Assembly: GCF_003471585.1 (NCBI RefSeq)
Contig: NZ_QRJO01000001.1
Coordinates: forward strand, 186,001 to 250,000
Direction: 5' to 3'
Source of the DNA: Collinsella sp. AM18-10
Lineage (GTDB): Bacteria > Actinomycetota > Coriobacteriia > Coriobacteriales > Coriobacteriaceae
Length of the DNA: 64,000 bases
The notes under the pieces: generated by a model
Databases searched by the model: none
The model's input: the letters and a program-made list of their open reading frames with translations, nothing else
Told to the model about the DNA's origin: nothing
Translations under genes and position numbers: made by a program
Shown here: in pieces, positions 8,354 to 20,385 of the stretch
Position numbering within the stretch: the first letter of the stretch is position 1
Layout: each line of letters opens with the position of its first letter

Positions 8354-9715
8354 ATGCTACGCCGCAAAGTCACTGATAGGCTTTTGAGCTGGAAGAATAA
8401 CTCCCATAAGGCCCTGCTTGTTACCGGTGCGCGTCAGATTGGCAAGAGCTATGCGATTCGCGCGTTTGGAAAGAGCAACTACGCTTCGTATTATGAGGTC
8501 AATCTGCTACTTGATGCCGAGGCAAGAGACGTACTTGTTGGCGCTAAGAACTCCATTGACTTCATCAACCGTGTGGCCCTTCTTGCGGATGCACCGCTTG
8601 TTGAGGGAGATACGCTTATCTTTGTCGATGAGATTCAGGAGTATCCGCAGATCGTTACACTTATGAAGGCGCTGGTCGAGGACGGACGCTTTAGCTATGT
8701 CTTCTCGGGGTCTATGCTTGGGACTGAGTTTAAGGGGATCTCTTCTTTCCCGGTGGGGTATGTCGAGCACATTGTTATGCGGCCAATGGATTTTGAAGAG
8801 TTTTGTTGGGCAAACAGCATCAGCGAGAATGTGCTTGCAGACATCCGCAGCTGCCTTGTCGAGAGGCGTCCCGTCGAAAATTTTATTCATGAGGCGATGC
8901 TCAAAAACTTTAGAGCTTATATCGTTTGCGGCGGCATGCCGGAGGTCGTTCAGAACTATATCGATTCGGGCTATTCGCTCGTGAGAACGCGTGAGCTTCA
9001 AATTCAGCTAGTCGATCAGTACAAAAGCGATATCTCTAAATATGCATCGACTCGAGCGTTTAACGTTCGCTCCATTTTCGAGCAAATTCCCGTTCAGCTT
9101 GAGGCGGAGTCCCATCGCTTTATCGTCTCGTCTCTAGGCGAGGGAGCTCGTCTTCAAAAATACGAGCAGGATTTCCTATGGCTGGTGAACGCAGGCGTTG
9201 GATTGATGGTCCCCCAGGTGACGGAGGCACGAAGTCCTCTCAAGAGGACGGAGAAAACGACGGCCTTTAAACTGTACGAGTCCGATACAGGTATGCTCGC
9301 ATCGCGGTATCCCGGCAGCACGGCACGCGCCGTCTACCTTGACATGAAAACCCCCAACCTCGGCGGCCTCTATGAGAACGTGGTCGCACAGGAACTCGTT
9401 GCCCTCGGAGCAGATACGTGGTACTACCAAACGCGTGAGGTCGGTGAAGTCGACTTTGTAATCGAAGGTGCCCGCGGGCATGTTGTCCCAATCGAAGTCA
9501 AATCGGGCAAGAAAGTTCGAGCACATGCAGCCCTCGACCGTTTGATGAGTGTGGGCGAGTACAAAATTCCCGAGGCCGTTGTGCTGAGCCACGAAAACCT
9601 TTGCAAAGAGGGCAAGATCCTTTACGTTCCAATCTATATGACATTCTGTCTCGATGAGTTTATGGAAAAGGACGACCCCAACAACGATTTCTCGTTTGCA
9701 CCCATATCTCTCTAG
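8354..9715 (+). CDS. AAA_14/DUF4143 ATP-binding protein
   Basis: 453 residues. The N-terminal AAA_14 ATPase has a Walker A at about 24-32 (GARQIGKS), Walker B in TLIFVDEIQE and a sensor-like FSGSML. The C-terminal DUF4143 part carries an EVDFVIEG...IEVKSGK pattern like the PD-(D/E)xK nuclease core. Such proteins are common, scattered and poorly understood; some are near toxin-antitoxin or defence genes. GAGGTG before ATG 8354 supports the start. A paralogue of the same architecture lies at 52369-53721. Codon use is more AT-rich than that of the neighbours, which suggests relatively recent acquisition (inference). Confidence 0.85.
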   Translation: MLRRKVTDRLLSWKNNSHKALLVTGARQIGKSYAIRAFGKSNYASYYEVNLLLDAEARDVLVGAKNSIDFINRVALLADAPLVEGDTLIFVDEIQEYPQIVTLMKALVEDGRFSYVFSGSMLGTEFKGISSFPVGYVEHIVMRPMDFEEFCWANSISENVLADIRSCLVERRPVENFIHEAMLKNFRAYIVCGGMPEVVQNYIDSGYSLVRTRELQIQLVDQYKSDISKYASTRAFNVRSIFEQIPVQLEAESHRFIVSSLGEGARLQKYEQDFLWLVNAGVGLMVPQVTEARSPLKRTEKTTAFKLYESDTGMLASRYPGSTARAVYLDMKTPNLGGLYENVVAQELVALGADTWYYQTREVGEVDFVIEGARGHVVPIEVKSGKKVRAHAALDRLMSVGEYKIPEAVVLSHENLCKEGKILYVPIYMTFCLDEFMEKDDPNNDFSFAPISL

Positions 9716-9739
9716 GTCATCTGAGTCCGCAAGCCAGCC

Positions 9740-9980
9740 CCCACGCCCAAAGTACTGCGCCTTTCGCGCCAAAGGCGCGAAACAGCAAGGGGATAGAAGG
9801 CAGCGACAACCAACTCCCCCACTATGCCCAAAGTGCTGCGATGTTTCGCGCAAAGCGCGAAACAGCACTGGGGCAGCAGAAGGCCACAATCAGCTAGCCC
9901 TCCATGCCCAAAGTGGCGCGTGGTTTCGCGGCCACGCCGCGAAACAGCGACCGGGACAAGGCACCCCCACAGCCACGTCC
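9740..9980. repeat. Three tandem copies of an ~80-bp hairpin repeat (family G)
   Basis: Copies begin with GCCCAAAGT at 9745, 9826 and 9906. Each holds a short perfect hairpin: TTTCGCGCC/GGCGCGAAA (9762-9782), TTTCGCGC/GCGCGAAA (9844-9862) and TTTCGCGGC/GCCGCGAAA (9924-9944), each followed by CAGC. Hairpin loops and flanks have diverged while base pairing is kept. Confidence 0.8.
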
Positions 9981-10015
9981 TTCATTCAGCCCCACAATCC
10001 GAGGACGTAGTCGTA

Positions 10016-10140
10016 GCAGGATCTGAGGGCTGACCTTCGCGGACATTCCGCAGGACGAAAGAACCCCCGCCGCACGAAGTGCGCAGCGGGGGTTCTTTCA
10101 TGTCCGAGGACGTCCGCGAAGGTCAGCCCTCAGATCCTGC
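10016..10140. repeat. Large inverted repeat enclosing the nifJ terminator
   Basis: Perfect 29-bp arms at 10016-10044 and 10112-10140 (GCAGGATCTGAGGGCTGACC...) surround an inner hairpin (GAAAGAACCCCCGC at 10057-10070 with its complement at 10086-10099). The whole could fold into a cruciform or a very long stem just after nifJ. Confidence 0.8.
10057..10099 (-). terminator. Terminator of nifJ
   Basis: GAAAGAACCCCCGC/GCGGGGGTTCTTTC hairpin about 50 bp after the nifJ stop. The paired TTTC ends make it workable in either direction. Confidence 0.65.
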
Positions 10141-10150
10141 GGTGAGAGGC

Positions 10151-13690
<3,540 letters not shown>

Positions 13691-14100
13691 ATACCCCTCT
13701 CCTCTCATATAGGTATACAGGCCCCGGCGATTGCCGGGATATTGGCGTGATGGGATTTACGCTGTTGCTTCCAATCATCTGGCAGGCAGGCTCAGCAGCA
13801 GGTACGTGGCGTGGAGAGAAGACATGCCGAGGCGAGGGGCAACTGATGCGCCCCACAGACCCGACCGCCCGTCTTGCACATGACCGAGCGCCGCAAAGGC
13901 CGCATGCCGGATGCTCCCGGGCACGCCCCGGCGATGGGAAGCGCCCGCAACGGAAATCCGCATGCGGGTTTATTGTACCCCGCCGTCAAGTGTAATTTCG
14001 GCAAATATAGGCGGGCGGTAAAGGTTTACCTCGGGTCCTCGGGTGACTGCCGGGAGCAAAATGATCCCTTGGGGACGGAGGGACCATTTGGCGGGACTGG
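13691..14100. other. nifJ upstream region
   Basis: 410 bp. A short hairpin (CCCGGCGATTGCCGGGA, 13723-13740) lies in the predicted nifJ leader. I find no known riboswitch. The terminator of the FHA gene occupies 14059-14089. Confidence 0.4.
14059..14089 (-). terminator. Probable terminator of the FHA gene
   Basis: AAATGGTCCCT pairs with AGGGATCATTT (one G-T mismatch) over a nine-base loop, and runs into TTTTG on the minus strand just after the stop at 14101. Confidence 0.55.
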
Positions 14101-15039
14101 CTAGAGGGCACCGAAGAGGATGGCGTAGGTAGTGGATTCGCCGAGCTTGAGCTCGTCGCCGGGATTGAGTTGGGCGGAACGGCCGGGCTCGACCTGAATG
14201 CAGACGCGCGTGGCCCCGTTTACCACCACGGTTCCGTTGGTGGACGACAAGTCCTCGACGTGCCAGATATTTTGAGCATCGCACCAGATATGGGCATGGC
14301 GGGCCGAGACATCGTCGCCGACGTCGGTAATATCGCCCTCACCAGTGGCCAGCGCGCCAATCTCAACACCCTGCTCGCTCGGCTGAATCCAGCGCGGGGC
14401 GCTCACGACAAAACTGTTTTGTACGCGCAGCAAGCCCAAGGGGTGCGCCGGGGCGGGTTCGCGTTCGCCCGCGGTCATCGACATGCCAAGCGAACGCGGC
14501 GTGGAGGTGCCTCCGCCACAGGTCGCGTGCGCGTAGTCGATGGCATAGTTCACCGAGGACCGCACATCCGCCGAACAACCGACGGCGACAAACAGCACCA
14601 GCACGGCCTCGGCGCGCTCGGCGGGCATGAGTTCCGCCGCCTGGGACAGGCGATCGAGCGCGTTGCGATAGAGATTCGTGTCCTGGTGGCACTCTTCGAG
14701 CGCGCGTACCATCGGTTCACCTGCAGGGCCGCACACCATATTGATCACAGCCGTGGAGTCCATGGGATTGCGCTGGCGCAGGGCCAGTTGCGACATAATA
14801 CGCGCAGCCGAGGTACCGTATTCGGCAAAGTAGCGCTGCTGAAGCGTGCCGACCGGCGCGCGAACGATAAAGCGGGAAACCCAAGAGCGATCGGCGGCTC
14901 GGCTCTGCGGGCTGCGGCCGTCGGCGAGCGGACGGGACGAAAGCACCAAGCCGCACAGCTCGATATGGCTCAGATGCGCCGCGCGCTTAAAGATGTCAAA
15001 CATGGCCCCGCATGGGGTGAGCTCAACTTGAGATGCCAT
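14101..15039 (-). CDS. FHA-domain protein of a kinase cassette
   Basis: 312 residues. The C-terminal 90 residues form an FHA phosphothreonine-binding domain (VSARHAHIWC, then LSSTNGTVVVNG). The first 200 residues are a mostly alpha-helical unrecognised domain. The start lies three bases after the kinase stop, and its ribosome site AAGGAGG overlaps the end of the kinase gene, so translation is coupled. The protein is a likely phosphorylation target or adaptor of that kinase. No membrane segment or signal peptide is seen. Confidence 0.85.
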   Translation of the reverse strand: MASQVELTPCGAMFDIFKRAAHLSHIELCGLVLSSRPLADGRSPQSRAADRSWVSRFIVRAPVGTLQQRYFAEYGTSAARIMSQLALRQRNPMDSTAVINMVCGPAGEPMVRALEECHQDTNLYRNALDRLSQAAELMPAERAEAVLVLFVAVGCSADVRSSVNYAIDYAHATCGGGTSTPRSLGMSMTAGEREPAPAHPLGLLRVQNSFVVSAPRWIQPSEQGVEIGALATGEGDITDVGDDVSARHAHIWCDAQNIWHVEDLSSTNGTVVVNGATRVCIQVEPGRSAQLNPGDELKLGESTTYAILFGAL

Positions 15040-15042
15040 GAC

Positions 15043-16887
15043 CTAGGCCTCCTTGGTCGTAGAAATAGAATCGGACGATACTTCGACAGGTCCGCCAAAA
15101 GTACGGGCAGCTGCGGCTCCACCGGCAAGCGGAGTCGCCATCTGGGCTTTTGTGCGTCGCGGTGCCGAAACGGGAAGTTCAAAGGCAAAGCCCATCGCAA
15201 GCAAAAACCACGTAAGCGTATAGGTTGCAACCAGAGCGGCAACAAGGCCACCCATCACGGCGCGTTGGGAAAATACGCTACATACAGCCACAACCAGCAC
15301 CGGAACCTCGCAGGCAGAAAGCGCAAGCACACCCTGCAGGAACCCCGAGCGCCGATCGCGCGCAAGTGCCCCCGCGGCAACGCCGGCTATGCCTGGCAGC
15401 GCCAACGCCAGTGCGGCAATAATACCCGGTAGCGGCCCAGACCACACGAGCGATCCCAAAGTCACCGTCACGCGAGCGCCCGACGCCAGCAGCGCGGCCG
15501 AGACCACGACCACAGCCCAAACCACGCCGCAGGCGACCGTCGCGCCGACCATCAGCGCGCGACGAACCGCGCGGCCGGACGCATCCATGGGGCACGGCGT
15601 GAGCGGCTCGCCGCGGAGCGAACGACCGACATTTTGCGCATAGTGGTCACAAAACGCCGAGAGCGCCGCCTCGACCGCCGCCGGCTCGGGACGATCTTTT
15701 TGATGGCTGGACAGACAGGCCATCACCACGTCGAACAGCTGGGCATCGACAAACGCCAGCGCATCGCGTAGCTCTTCGGAATCCGGCTCAAGCCCTAGCT
15801 GCTGGGCCTGCTCGGCCGCGGCGAGCGCCACATCGGGCTCACGACGAAGCAGCTGAGTCAAATCACAACCGGGCGCATGGGCACCAATGGGATAGTCGGG
15901 CCGCGTGTCCATCTTGAGACGGTAGGGGCTCGCGATGTCGCGTGTCTTTTTGCGCGAACCCGAGGTGCCCGAAGTGCTCGGCGCGGCTTCGTATGGCGCG
16001 ACGCCGGCAATGAGCTCGTAAACCGTGCTTGCCGCGGCATAGACGTCGATCGCCGGCGACATACGCAAAGCGCGCAGGTCGGGAATATCGTCGGTGAGCA
16101 TCTCGGGCGGGGCATAGGCAACCGTCGCGCGACGCAGCGTGGCATAACGCTCCGTAAACGACGCCTTGCCGCCGGTACCGGCCACGGCCGACGCAGGCTC
16201 GAGCGCCAGCGACGAGCCAAAGTCGATCAGACACAGGTCAAAGGTGCCCTCGGCAAGCTGCCGGTCAAGCGGTAGACGCGCCGTACGCACCATAATATTA
16301 GCGGACGAGATATCGCGATGGACAAAGCCCTCACCCACCAGGCTCATACGGCAGAGCAGATCGAACAGGTCGCGACCCAGACGCGCCGCCACAAGCGGCG
16401 ACAGGCGTCCGGCATCGTCCACGGCGAGTCGCGAACGCAAGCGGGCGAGCGTCTCGCCCTCGACCCATTCCATGACAATTGCAGGCACACCGTCGACCTC
16501 GCCCCAGCCATAGAGGCGGGGAAAGCCCTTAAGGCCCGAAAGGGCGCGATGGCATTCATATTCCTCGCGAAACGCCGCCTTGAACTTGGCGACCAGTGCC
16601 TCGTGAGTTGCATCGTCGTCAAACTCATCGCGCGTCGGCAAGATGAGCTGCTTGAGCGCCACGGCCTCGCCTTGGGCGTTGACGGCGCGCGTTACGCGGC
16701 CGATGCCGCCACGGCGCATGGTGGCATCGTCGGCAAACAGCATCGTAAAACGACGCAGATAGGCAGGCAGTTCGTCCTGACCGAGCGCAATGGCCGGCTC
16801 AAACCCGTCGACACGCGCCAGGCGCAGGCCGACCATGGGATCGCGACCGAGCGATTGTGGTGTGGTGGATGCAAGATCGGTCATCAT
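15043..16887 (-). CDS. Membrane Ser/Thr protein kinase, atypical catalytic loop
   Basis: 614 residues. A kinase domain occupies about 50-400: Gly-rich loop GGIGRVTRAV, ATP-binding Lys in AVALKQL (about 79), catalytic loop HRDISSANIM and DFG in CLIDFGSSLA. The usual HRDxKxxN lysine is replaced by Ser, so activity may be reduced or unusual. The C-terminal 170 residues hold about four membrane helices, without PASTA repeats. The start overlaps the stop of the upstream secreted-protein gene (ATGA), and the FHA gene follows after three bases. The three genes therefore form one operon, distinct from the PknB operon at 23.8-33.9 kb. Confidence 0.87.
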   Translation of the reverse strand: MMTDLASTTPQSLGRDPMVGLRLARVDGFEPAIALGQDELPAYLRRFTMLFADDATMRRGGIGRVTRAVNAQGEAVALKQLILPTRDEFDDDATHEALVAKFKAAFREEYECHRALSGLKGFPRLYGWGEVDGVPAIVMEWVEGETLARLRSRLAVDDAGRLSPLVAARLGRDLFDLLCRMSLVGEGFVHRDISSANIMVRTARLPLDRQLAEGTFDLCLIDFGSSLALEPASAVAGTGGKASFTERYATLRRATVAYAPPEMLTDDIPDLRALRMSPAIDVYAAASTVYELIAGVAPYEAAPSTSGTSGSRKKTRDIASPYRLKMDTRPDYPIGAHAPGCDLTQLLRREPDVALAAAEQAQQLGLEPDSEELRDALAFVDAQLFDVVMACLSSHQKDRPEPAAVEAALSAFCDHYAQNVGRSLRGEPLTPCPMDASGRAVRRALMVGATVACGVVWAVVVVSAALLASGARVTVTLGSLVWSGPLPGIIAALALALPGIAGVAAGALARDRRSGFLQGVLALSACEVPVLVVAVCSVFSQRAVMGGLVAALVATYTLTWFLLAMGFAFELPVSAPRRTKAQMATPLAGGAAAARTFGGPVEVSSDSISTTKEA

Positions 16888-17789
16888 AGGGCAAGCGCCG
16901 CCACGTTATTGTTGAAGTTACCGAGCGCGACGTCATCATCGCCGTAATGGCCGACCCATTGACATAGGTTGGTGTAACAACCCCACAGATTGGCATACTG
17001 CTGATACCACTTTGACCGGGGCGAGAATGTCTGACGACCGAACTCGGCTCGAATGACAAACATCTCCCCGACCAGGCTGTCGCACGGCCTGGGATCTCCC
17101 GTAGAGTTATAGGTCGAAACCACGTCATTGGCACGAGAAACATAGCCGTCGAGCATGTTGTACTTGGTCACAAGCCAACGGTGAATGCTCTCTTCCTCAG
17201 CAGCGGAAAGGCCACCGGAGCTTGCATCGTTATCAGTGTTGCCGCCCGTCGATCCGCCGTTTCCAGACCCTCCGGTAGAGGAACCCGACCCAGAGCCGCC
17301 GCCCGAACTCGATGAATCCGAGCCGGAGCCAGAAGTATCCGAGCTACCGGGCTTTCCGGAATGCTGGGCGTCCTGCTCCTTCTGCTGCTCGACCTTATTC
17401 ACCGTTGCCGCCACGCTATTGTTGGACAACCGATCGATGATCTTGGTGTTGGTGAGCACGATGGTTTTGCCATTGGCAAGCGTGACTTCGTTGTCCGGGG
17501 CCTCGGCGCCGTCCGCGTCGTCAGTGCCAAACACAATATGCGCGACCACACTTGCCCAAGCATATCCAGTCGTGGTGCCCAGATCACTTTTGACTTCATG
17601 CCCCACGCGCGGTTCGCGTGCGGCATGCGCCTGCATCATGGACGGCACGGTCATGCCATAGACAGAAACGCCAGCTATGACCAGTACCAGCGAGCAAGAC
17701 AGCAGTGCGTACGCCCGCGGCGCCAAGCCCAGTCGGCGTCGCATGCGCATCGCGGCGCCGCGCTTTGTCTGAGTGCCACCGGGCCGCAT
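16884..17789 (-). CDS. Secreted or membrane-anchored Ser/Gly-rich protein, unknown function
   Basis: 301 residues from ATG 17789, chosen because GGAGG lies seven bases upstream; longer in-frame starts lack one. A basic start (KRGAAMRMRRR) and hydrophobic segment (ALLSCSLVLVIAGVSVYG) give a signal peptide or anchor. The middle is a low-complexity Ser/Gly/Thr linker (roughly residues 155-205), and the last 100 residues form a compact domain rich in Trp and Tyr with three Cys (CDSLVGEM, LWGCYTNLCQW). It is the first gene of the kinase-FHA operon and could be the surface partner or substrate. No known family was recognised. Confidence 0.75.
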   Translation of the reverse strand: MRPGGTQTKRGAAMRMRRRLGLAPRAYALLSCSLVLVIAGVSVYGMTVPSMMQAHAAREPRVGHEVKSDLGTTTGYAWASVVAHIVFGTDDADGAEAPDNEVTLANGKTIVLTNTKIIDRLSNNSVAATVNKVEQQKEQDAQHSGKPGSSDTSGSGSDSSSSGGGSGSGSSTGGSGNGGSTGGNTDNDASSGGLSAAEEESIHRWLVTKYNMLDGYVSRANDVVSTYNSTGDPRPCDSLVGEMFVIRAEFGRQTFSPRSKWYQQYANLWGCYTNLCQWVGHYGDDDVALGNFNNNVAALAL

Positions 17790-18033
17790 GCGTTCTCCTC
17801 CAACAAAAACACGCCGCTCGGGAGCGGCGCATTCATTCGAATCCATATTTGAGTGTATCAGCGAACCCAAAAGGTTGCGCAACGAATGGGCAAATTAAGG
17901 ATGCGAGTGGAAGCATCCATGCGATAAGCGGATATAAAGCATCTTTGTTGCACAACAAACTTACAGTCGCACGGGGAATTATGACTACCCCGTGCGTCGC
18001 AATGAAGACATACGGCAGGAGCAGGCTCGCCAC

Positions 18034-18630
18034 CTAAATCGTGCGACGGGCCTCGATGGCGCGTCCAAGCGTAAGCTCGTCGGCATACTCCAAGTCGCCG
18101 CCCACGGGCAGGCCGCTCGCCAGACGCGATACCTCAACGCCCAGCGGCTTGATAGTGCGGGCCAGGTAGCTCGCCGTGGTCTCGCCCTCAATATTGGGGT
18201 TGGTGGCGATGATGACCTCGTGGATGTCCTCGTGGCCCAAGCGTGCCAGCAGCTCGCGAATGTGCAGCTGCTCGGGACCAATCTTGTCCATGGGACTGAT
18301 CACGCCGCCCAATACGTGGTAGAGGCCATGGTAGCTGCCCGTGCGCTCGATTGCCTGGACGTCGCGCGGCTCGCCCACCACGCAAATGCGAGTGGTGTCG
18401 CGCATCGAATCCTGGCAGATGGAGCACTCGTCGGCCGTGGCGTAATTAAAGCAGCGGCTGCAAAAGTGGACCTCCTGCTTGACCTCCAGGATGGCCTCGG
18501 CCAGGCGGCGTGCCTCCTCGGCGTCGGCCTCCAACAGGTAATAGGCGATGCGCTGAGCCGACTTGGGGCCAATGCCCGGCAGGCGACCCAGCTCATCGAG
18601 CAGTTTTTGCAGGCTATGGTTGGCACTCAT
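18034..18630 (-). CDS. recR: Recombination mediator RecR
   Basis: 198 residues, as expected. RecR loads RecA at gaps together with RecF/RecO. The helix-hairpin-helix is at [20 protein letters not shown], the C4 zinc finger at about 55-71 (FCSRC...CSIC), and the Toprim domain follows ([10 protein letters not shown], then [13 protein letters not shown]). The start MSANHSLQ at 18630 lies 13 bp after the ybaB stop. The ribosome site is weak, so translational coupling with ybaB is likely. Confidence 0.96.
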   Translation of the reverse strand: MSANHSLQKLLDELGRLPGIGPKSAQRIAYYLLEADAEEARRLAEAILEVKQEVHFCSRCFNYATADECSICQDSMRDTTRICVVGEPRDVQAIERTGSYHGLYHVLGGVISPMDKIGPEQLHIRELLARLGHEDIHEVIIATNPNIEGETTASYLARTIKPLGVEVSRLASGLPVGGDLEYADELTLGRAIEARRTI

Positions 18631-18643
18631 ATATATGCGAGTC

Positions 18644-18964
18644 TTAGAACGGCATGCCCGGGATGTTGAGGCCGCCGGTGATGGCGCCCATCTGCTTGTT
18701 GGCGAGCTCGTTGACGCCGCGGACGGCCTCATTGACGGCAGCCATGATCATGTCCTGCAGCATATCGACGTCCTCGGGATCGAGCGCATCGGGGTCGATG
18801 GTGAGGTTGATGAGCTCCATCTCGCCGTTAACGGTCACCTTGACCATGCCGCCGCCGGCAGAGGCGTCGACGGTCTGGGACTTGAGGTTCTCCTGCGCGG
18901 CGGCAAGCTGCTCCTGCATCTTGCGAGCCTGCTTCATCATCTGCTGCATGTTCATACCGGCCAT
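18644..18964 (-). CDS. ybaB: YbaB/EbfC nucleoid-associated protein
   Basis: 106 residues with the family pattern: a helical Met/Gln-rich N-terminus ([17 protein letters not shown]), the central strand region [18 protein letters not shown], and a C-terminal helix. It binds DNA as a dimer. The recR-ybaB pairing is conserved in bacteria. In many genomes dnaX precedes it directly; here three small genes intervene. A second Met three codons in is an alternative start. Confidence 0.95.
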   Translation of the reverse strand: MAGMNMQQMMKQARKMQEQLAAAQENLKSQTVDASAGGGMVKVTVNGEMELINLTIDPDALDPEDVDMLQDMIMAAVNEAVRGVNELANKQMGAITGGLNIPGMPF

Positions 18965-19303
18965 GATGGCTCCTTTACGTGCGGCCGCACGCCGAGCTGC
19001 AAGGGCAGCCGGAGCACGGCGGGACTTTCAAACTCAAAAATCGTACCACGGCGCGAAGCCAGAGAGCGGGGCGGACACGCTACCTCAGTCGATATACATG
19101 TCCTCCAATACAAACCACGCGCAAAGATTATGCAAGGCCGAATTATGCAAGGTTGCATAATATCGCATACTCAATCTAGTAGAGCCGAATCCGGCATTTC
19201 ATGTGTGCCACTAAATAGCTAAATGCCAAACCGCTGCTCGAGGCGGAGCACATGGCGGCAGGGTATAATTTGATTGTCATAGATAGCAATTTGGAGGTGC
19301 CCC
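18965..19303. other. Intergenic region between ybaB and a divergent membrane-protein gene
   Basis: About 340 bp with no coding signal. Its main feature is the TTATGCAA palindrome at 19143-19160 and a matching half site at 19128. Confidence 0.45.
19143..19160. promoter_or_regulatory. Perfect 18-bp palindrome, operator candidate
   Basis: TTATGCAAGGTTGCATAA pairs as TTATGCAA-GG-TTGCATAA. A half site with the same spacing partner (TTATGCAAGG) lies at 19128-19137, so the motif appears as a palindrome plus direct repeat between divergent genes. Confidence 0.5.
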
Positions 19304-19780
19304 ATGAATGCCCCCGACGCGCTCCAAAACATCCGCTCAAAACACCCCGTTGCATATGTGGTTCTCTATCTCTTTGTCGGCTGGGCATTGCTGGTTGTCA
19401 TCACCCATGCTATAGCCTTTGGAGCAGAACTGCTGATAACCAGCTCGGACCAGCCCACCGTCAAATGGGAAGCGACCGATGAGTGCACCGATGGAACCCG
19501 AACCATTTACTACAACAGCCCGTCCCTCTACCAAGAGTTCAAGGTCAAGATAAAGGACTCCAAGATTGTCGGTGCCGAACCAGGCGCTTTCTTGACAATC
19601 GGAGCAACCCTCGACGCCGAGCAAGTCGAGTACACGGACAGCCGCGCGACGTATCGTGTCGACCTCAGCACCCTAGGCCGACCGTCACGCATCTGCCTGC
19701 TCGAATGCGAGACACGCGGTACCACGCTACACATGTCCGAAATTCAAATGCGCCCGGATAAAGAGCCCCTAAAGGGCTAG
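19304..19780 (+). CDS. Small membrane-anchored protein, unknown function
   Basis: 158 residues with GGAGGT five bases before ATG 19304. One membrane helix at about 17-43 (VVLYLFVGWALLVVITHA) is followed by an extracellular domain rich in beta-forming residues (TRTIYYNSPSLYQEFKVKI). It has two close Cys residues near the C-terminus (CLLECE). No family recognised. It sits in opposite orientation between ybaB and the gene pair downstream of dnaX, which supports a later insertion into the dnaX-ybaB-recR group. Confidence 0.7.
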   Translation: MNAPDALQNIRSKHPVAYVVLYLFVGWALLVVITHAIAFGAELLITSSDQPTVKWEATDECTDGTRTIYYNSPSLYQEFKVKIKDSKIVGAEPGAFLTIGATLDAEQVEYTDSRATYRVDLSTLGRPSRICLLECETRGTTLHMSEIQMRPDKEPLKG

Positions 19781-19805
19781 GGGTCCTAAGCCCAGCAAGC
19801 GATTC

Positions 19806-20078
19806 TCAACAGTAAAACGACAGCCCACCGGTTGTTTCTTTCCAGCGTTTGCAAATCAGCGCATGGTTAGATGAAACAAACTGCATGATATCGCGTAAAT
19901 CCCGAGCAGGAATATCGCCCTTGTTATGGGCCAGCTTGCATCCGCCGGAGCGGGTAAGCCATATCCTGGTTGCCTCGGCAGTGGGGTGCTTGACCGCAAC
20001 GTAAACATGGACAGGTTCGCCGTTCTCCCCCGTCCAGAAAAAGATGATGTACGGCCCGAGTCGAAACAGACTAGGCAT
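19806..20078 (-). CDS. DUF4160-like small protein
   Basis: 90 residues from ATG 20078, which lies inside the last codons of the upstream gene (8-bp overlap). The pattern MPSLFRLGPYIIFFWTGENG, then EPVHVYVAVKHP, matches the DUF4160 layout (N-terminal PTI/PSLFR, conserved HxHV-like strand, C-terminal helix before a Trp). DUF4160 genes usually pair with a small DUF2442-type gene and are suspected toxin-antitoxin modules; that role is inference. A much longer open frame upstream is out of frame with the partner gene and was not used. Confidence 0.6.
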   Translation of the reverse strand: MPSLFRLGPYIIFFWTGENGEPVHVYVAVKHPTAEATRIWLTRSGGCKLAHNKGDIPARDLRDIMQFVSSNHALICKRWKETTGGLSFYC

Positions 20079-20331
20079 AGACTCGTCCGCCTTCGTAGGC
20101 AAAACGCAGGATGAGCGGGGCATTGTTGCGCACGAAATCATCGAGTTCTTTGAGGTCCGCTTCGCTAAAGCCCTCGCGTGACACCCAATTGAATGCCGGC
20201 AAGATGCACTCCGCCGTGTCAAAACCCCAATCGCGCGGGCGCTCCACAACAACCTTCACCGTGTTGTCCTCCCGGACTTCGGAATACGAAACTTGCGTAT
20301 CGTCCTCAAGGCGGACATATTCCCACATCAT
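20071..20331 (-). CDS. Partner of the DUF4160-like gene, unknown function
   Basis: 86 residues, acidic, beginning MMWEYVRLEDDTQVSYSEV and ending LRFAYEGGRVYA. It overlaps the start of the DUF4160-like gene by 8 bp, implying coupled translation. In position and size it matches the DUF2442-type partner, but I cannot confirm the family from sequence alone. The start lies 54 bp downstream of the dnaX stop with no terminator between, so it may be read from the dnaX promoter. Confidence 0.6.
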   Translation of the reverse strand: MMWEYVRLEDDTQVSYSEVREDNTVKVVVERPRDWGFDTAECILPAFNWVSREGFSEADLKELDDFVRNNAPLILRFAYEGGRVYA

Positions 20332-20385
20332 AAGCTCGCTCCGTTCAAAGACGTCTCTTCTTGAGCAGTATACCCGCCTGTACAG

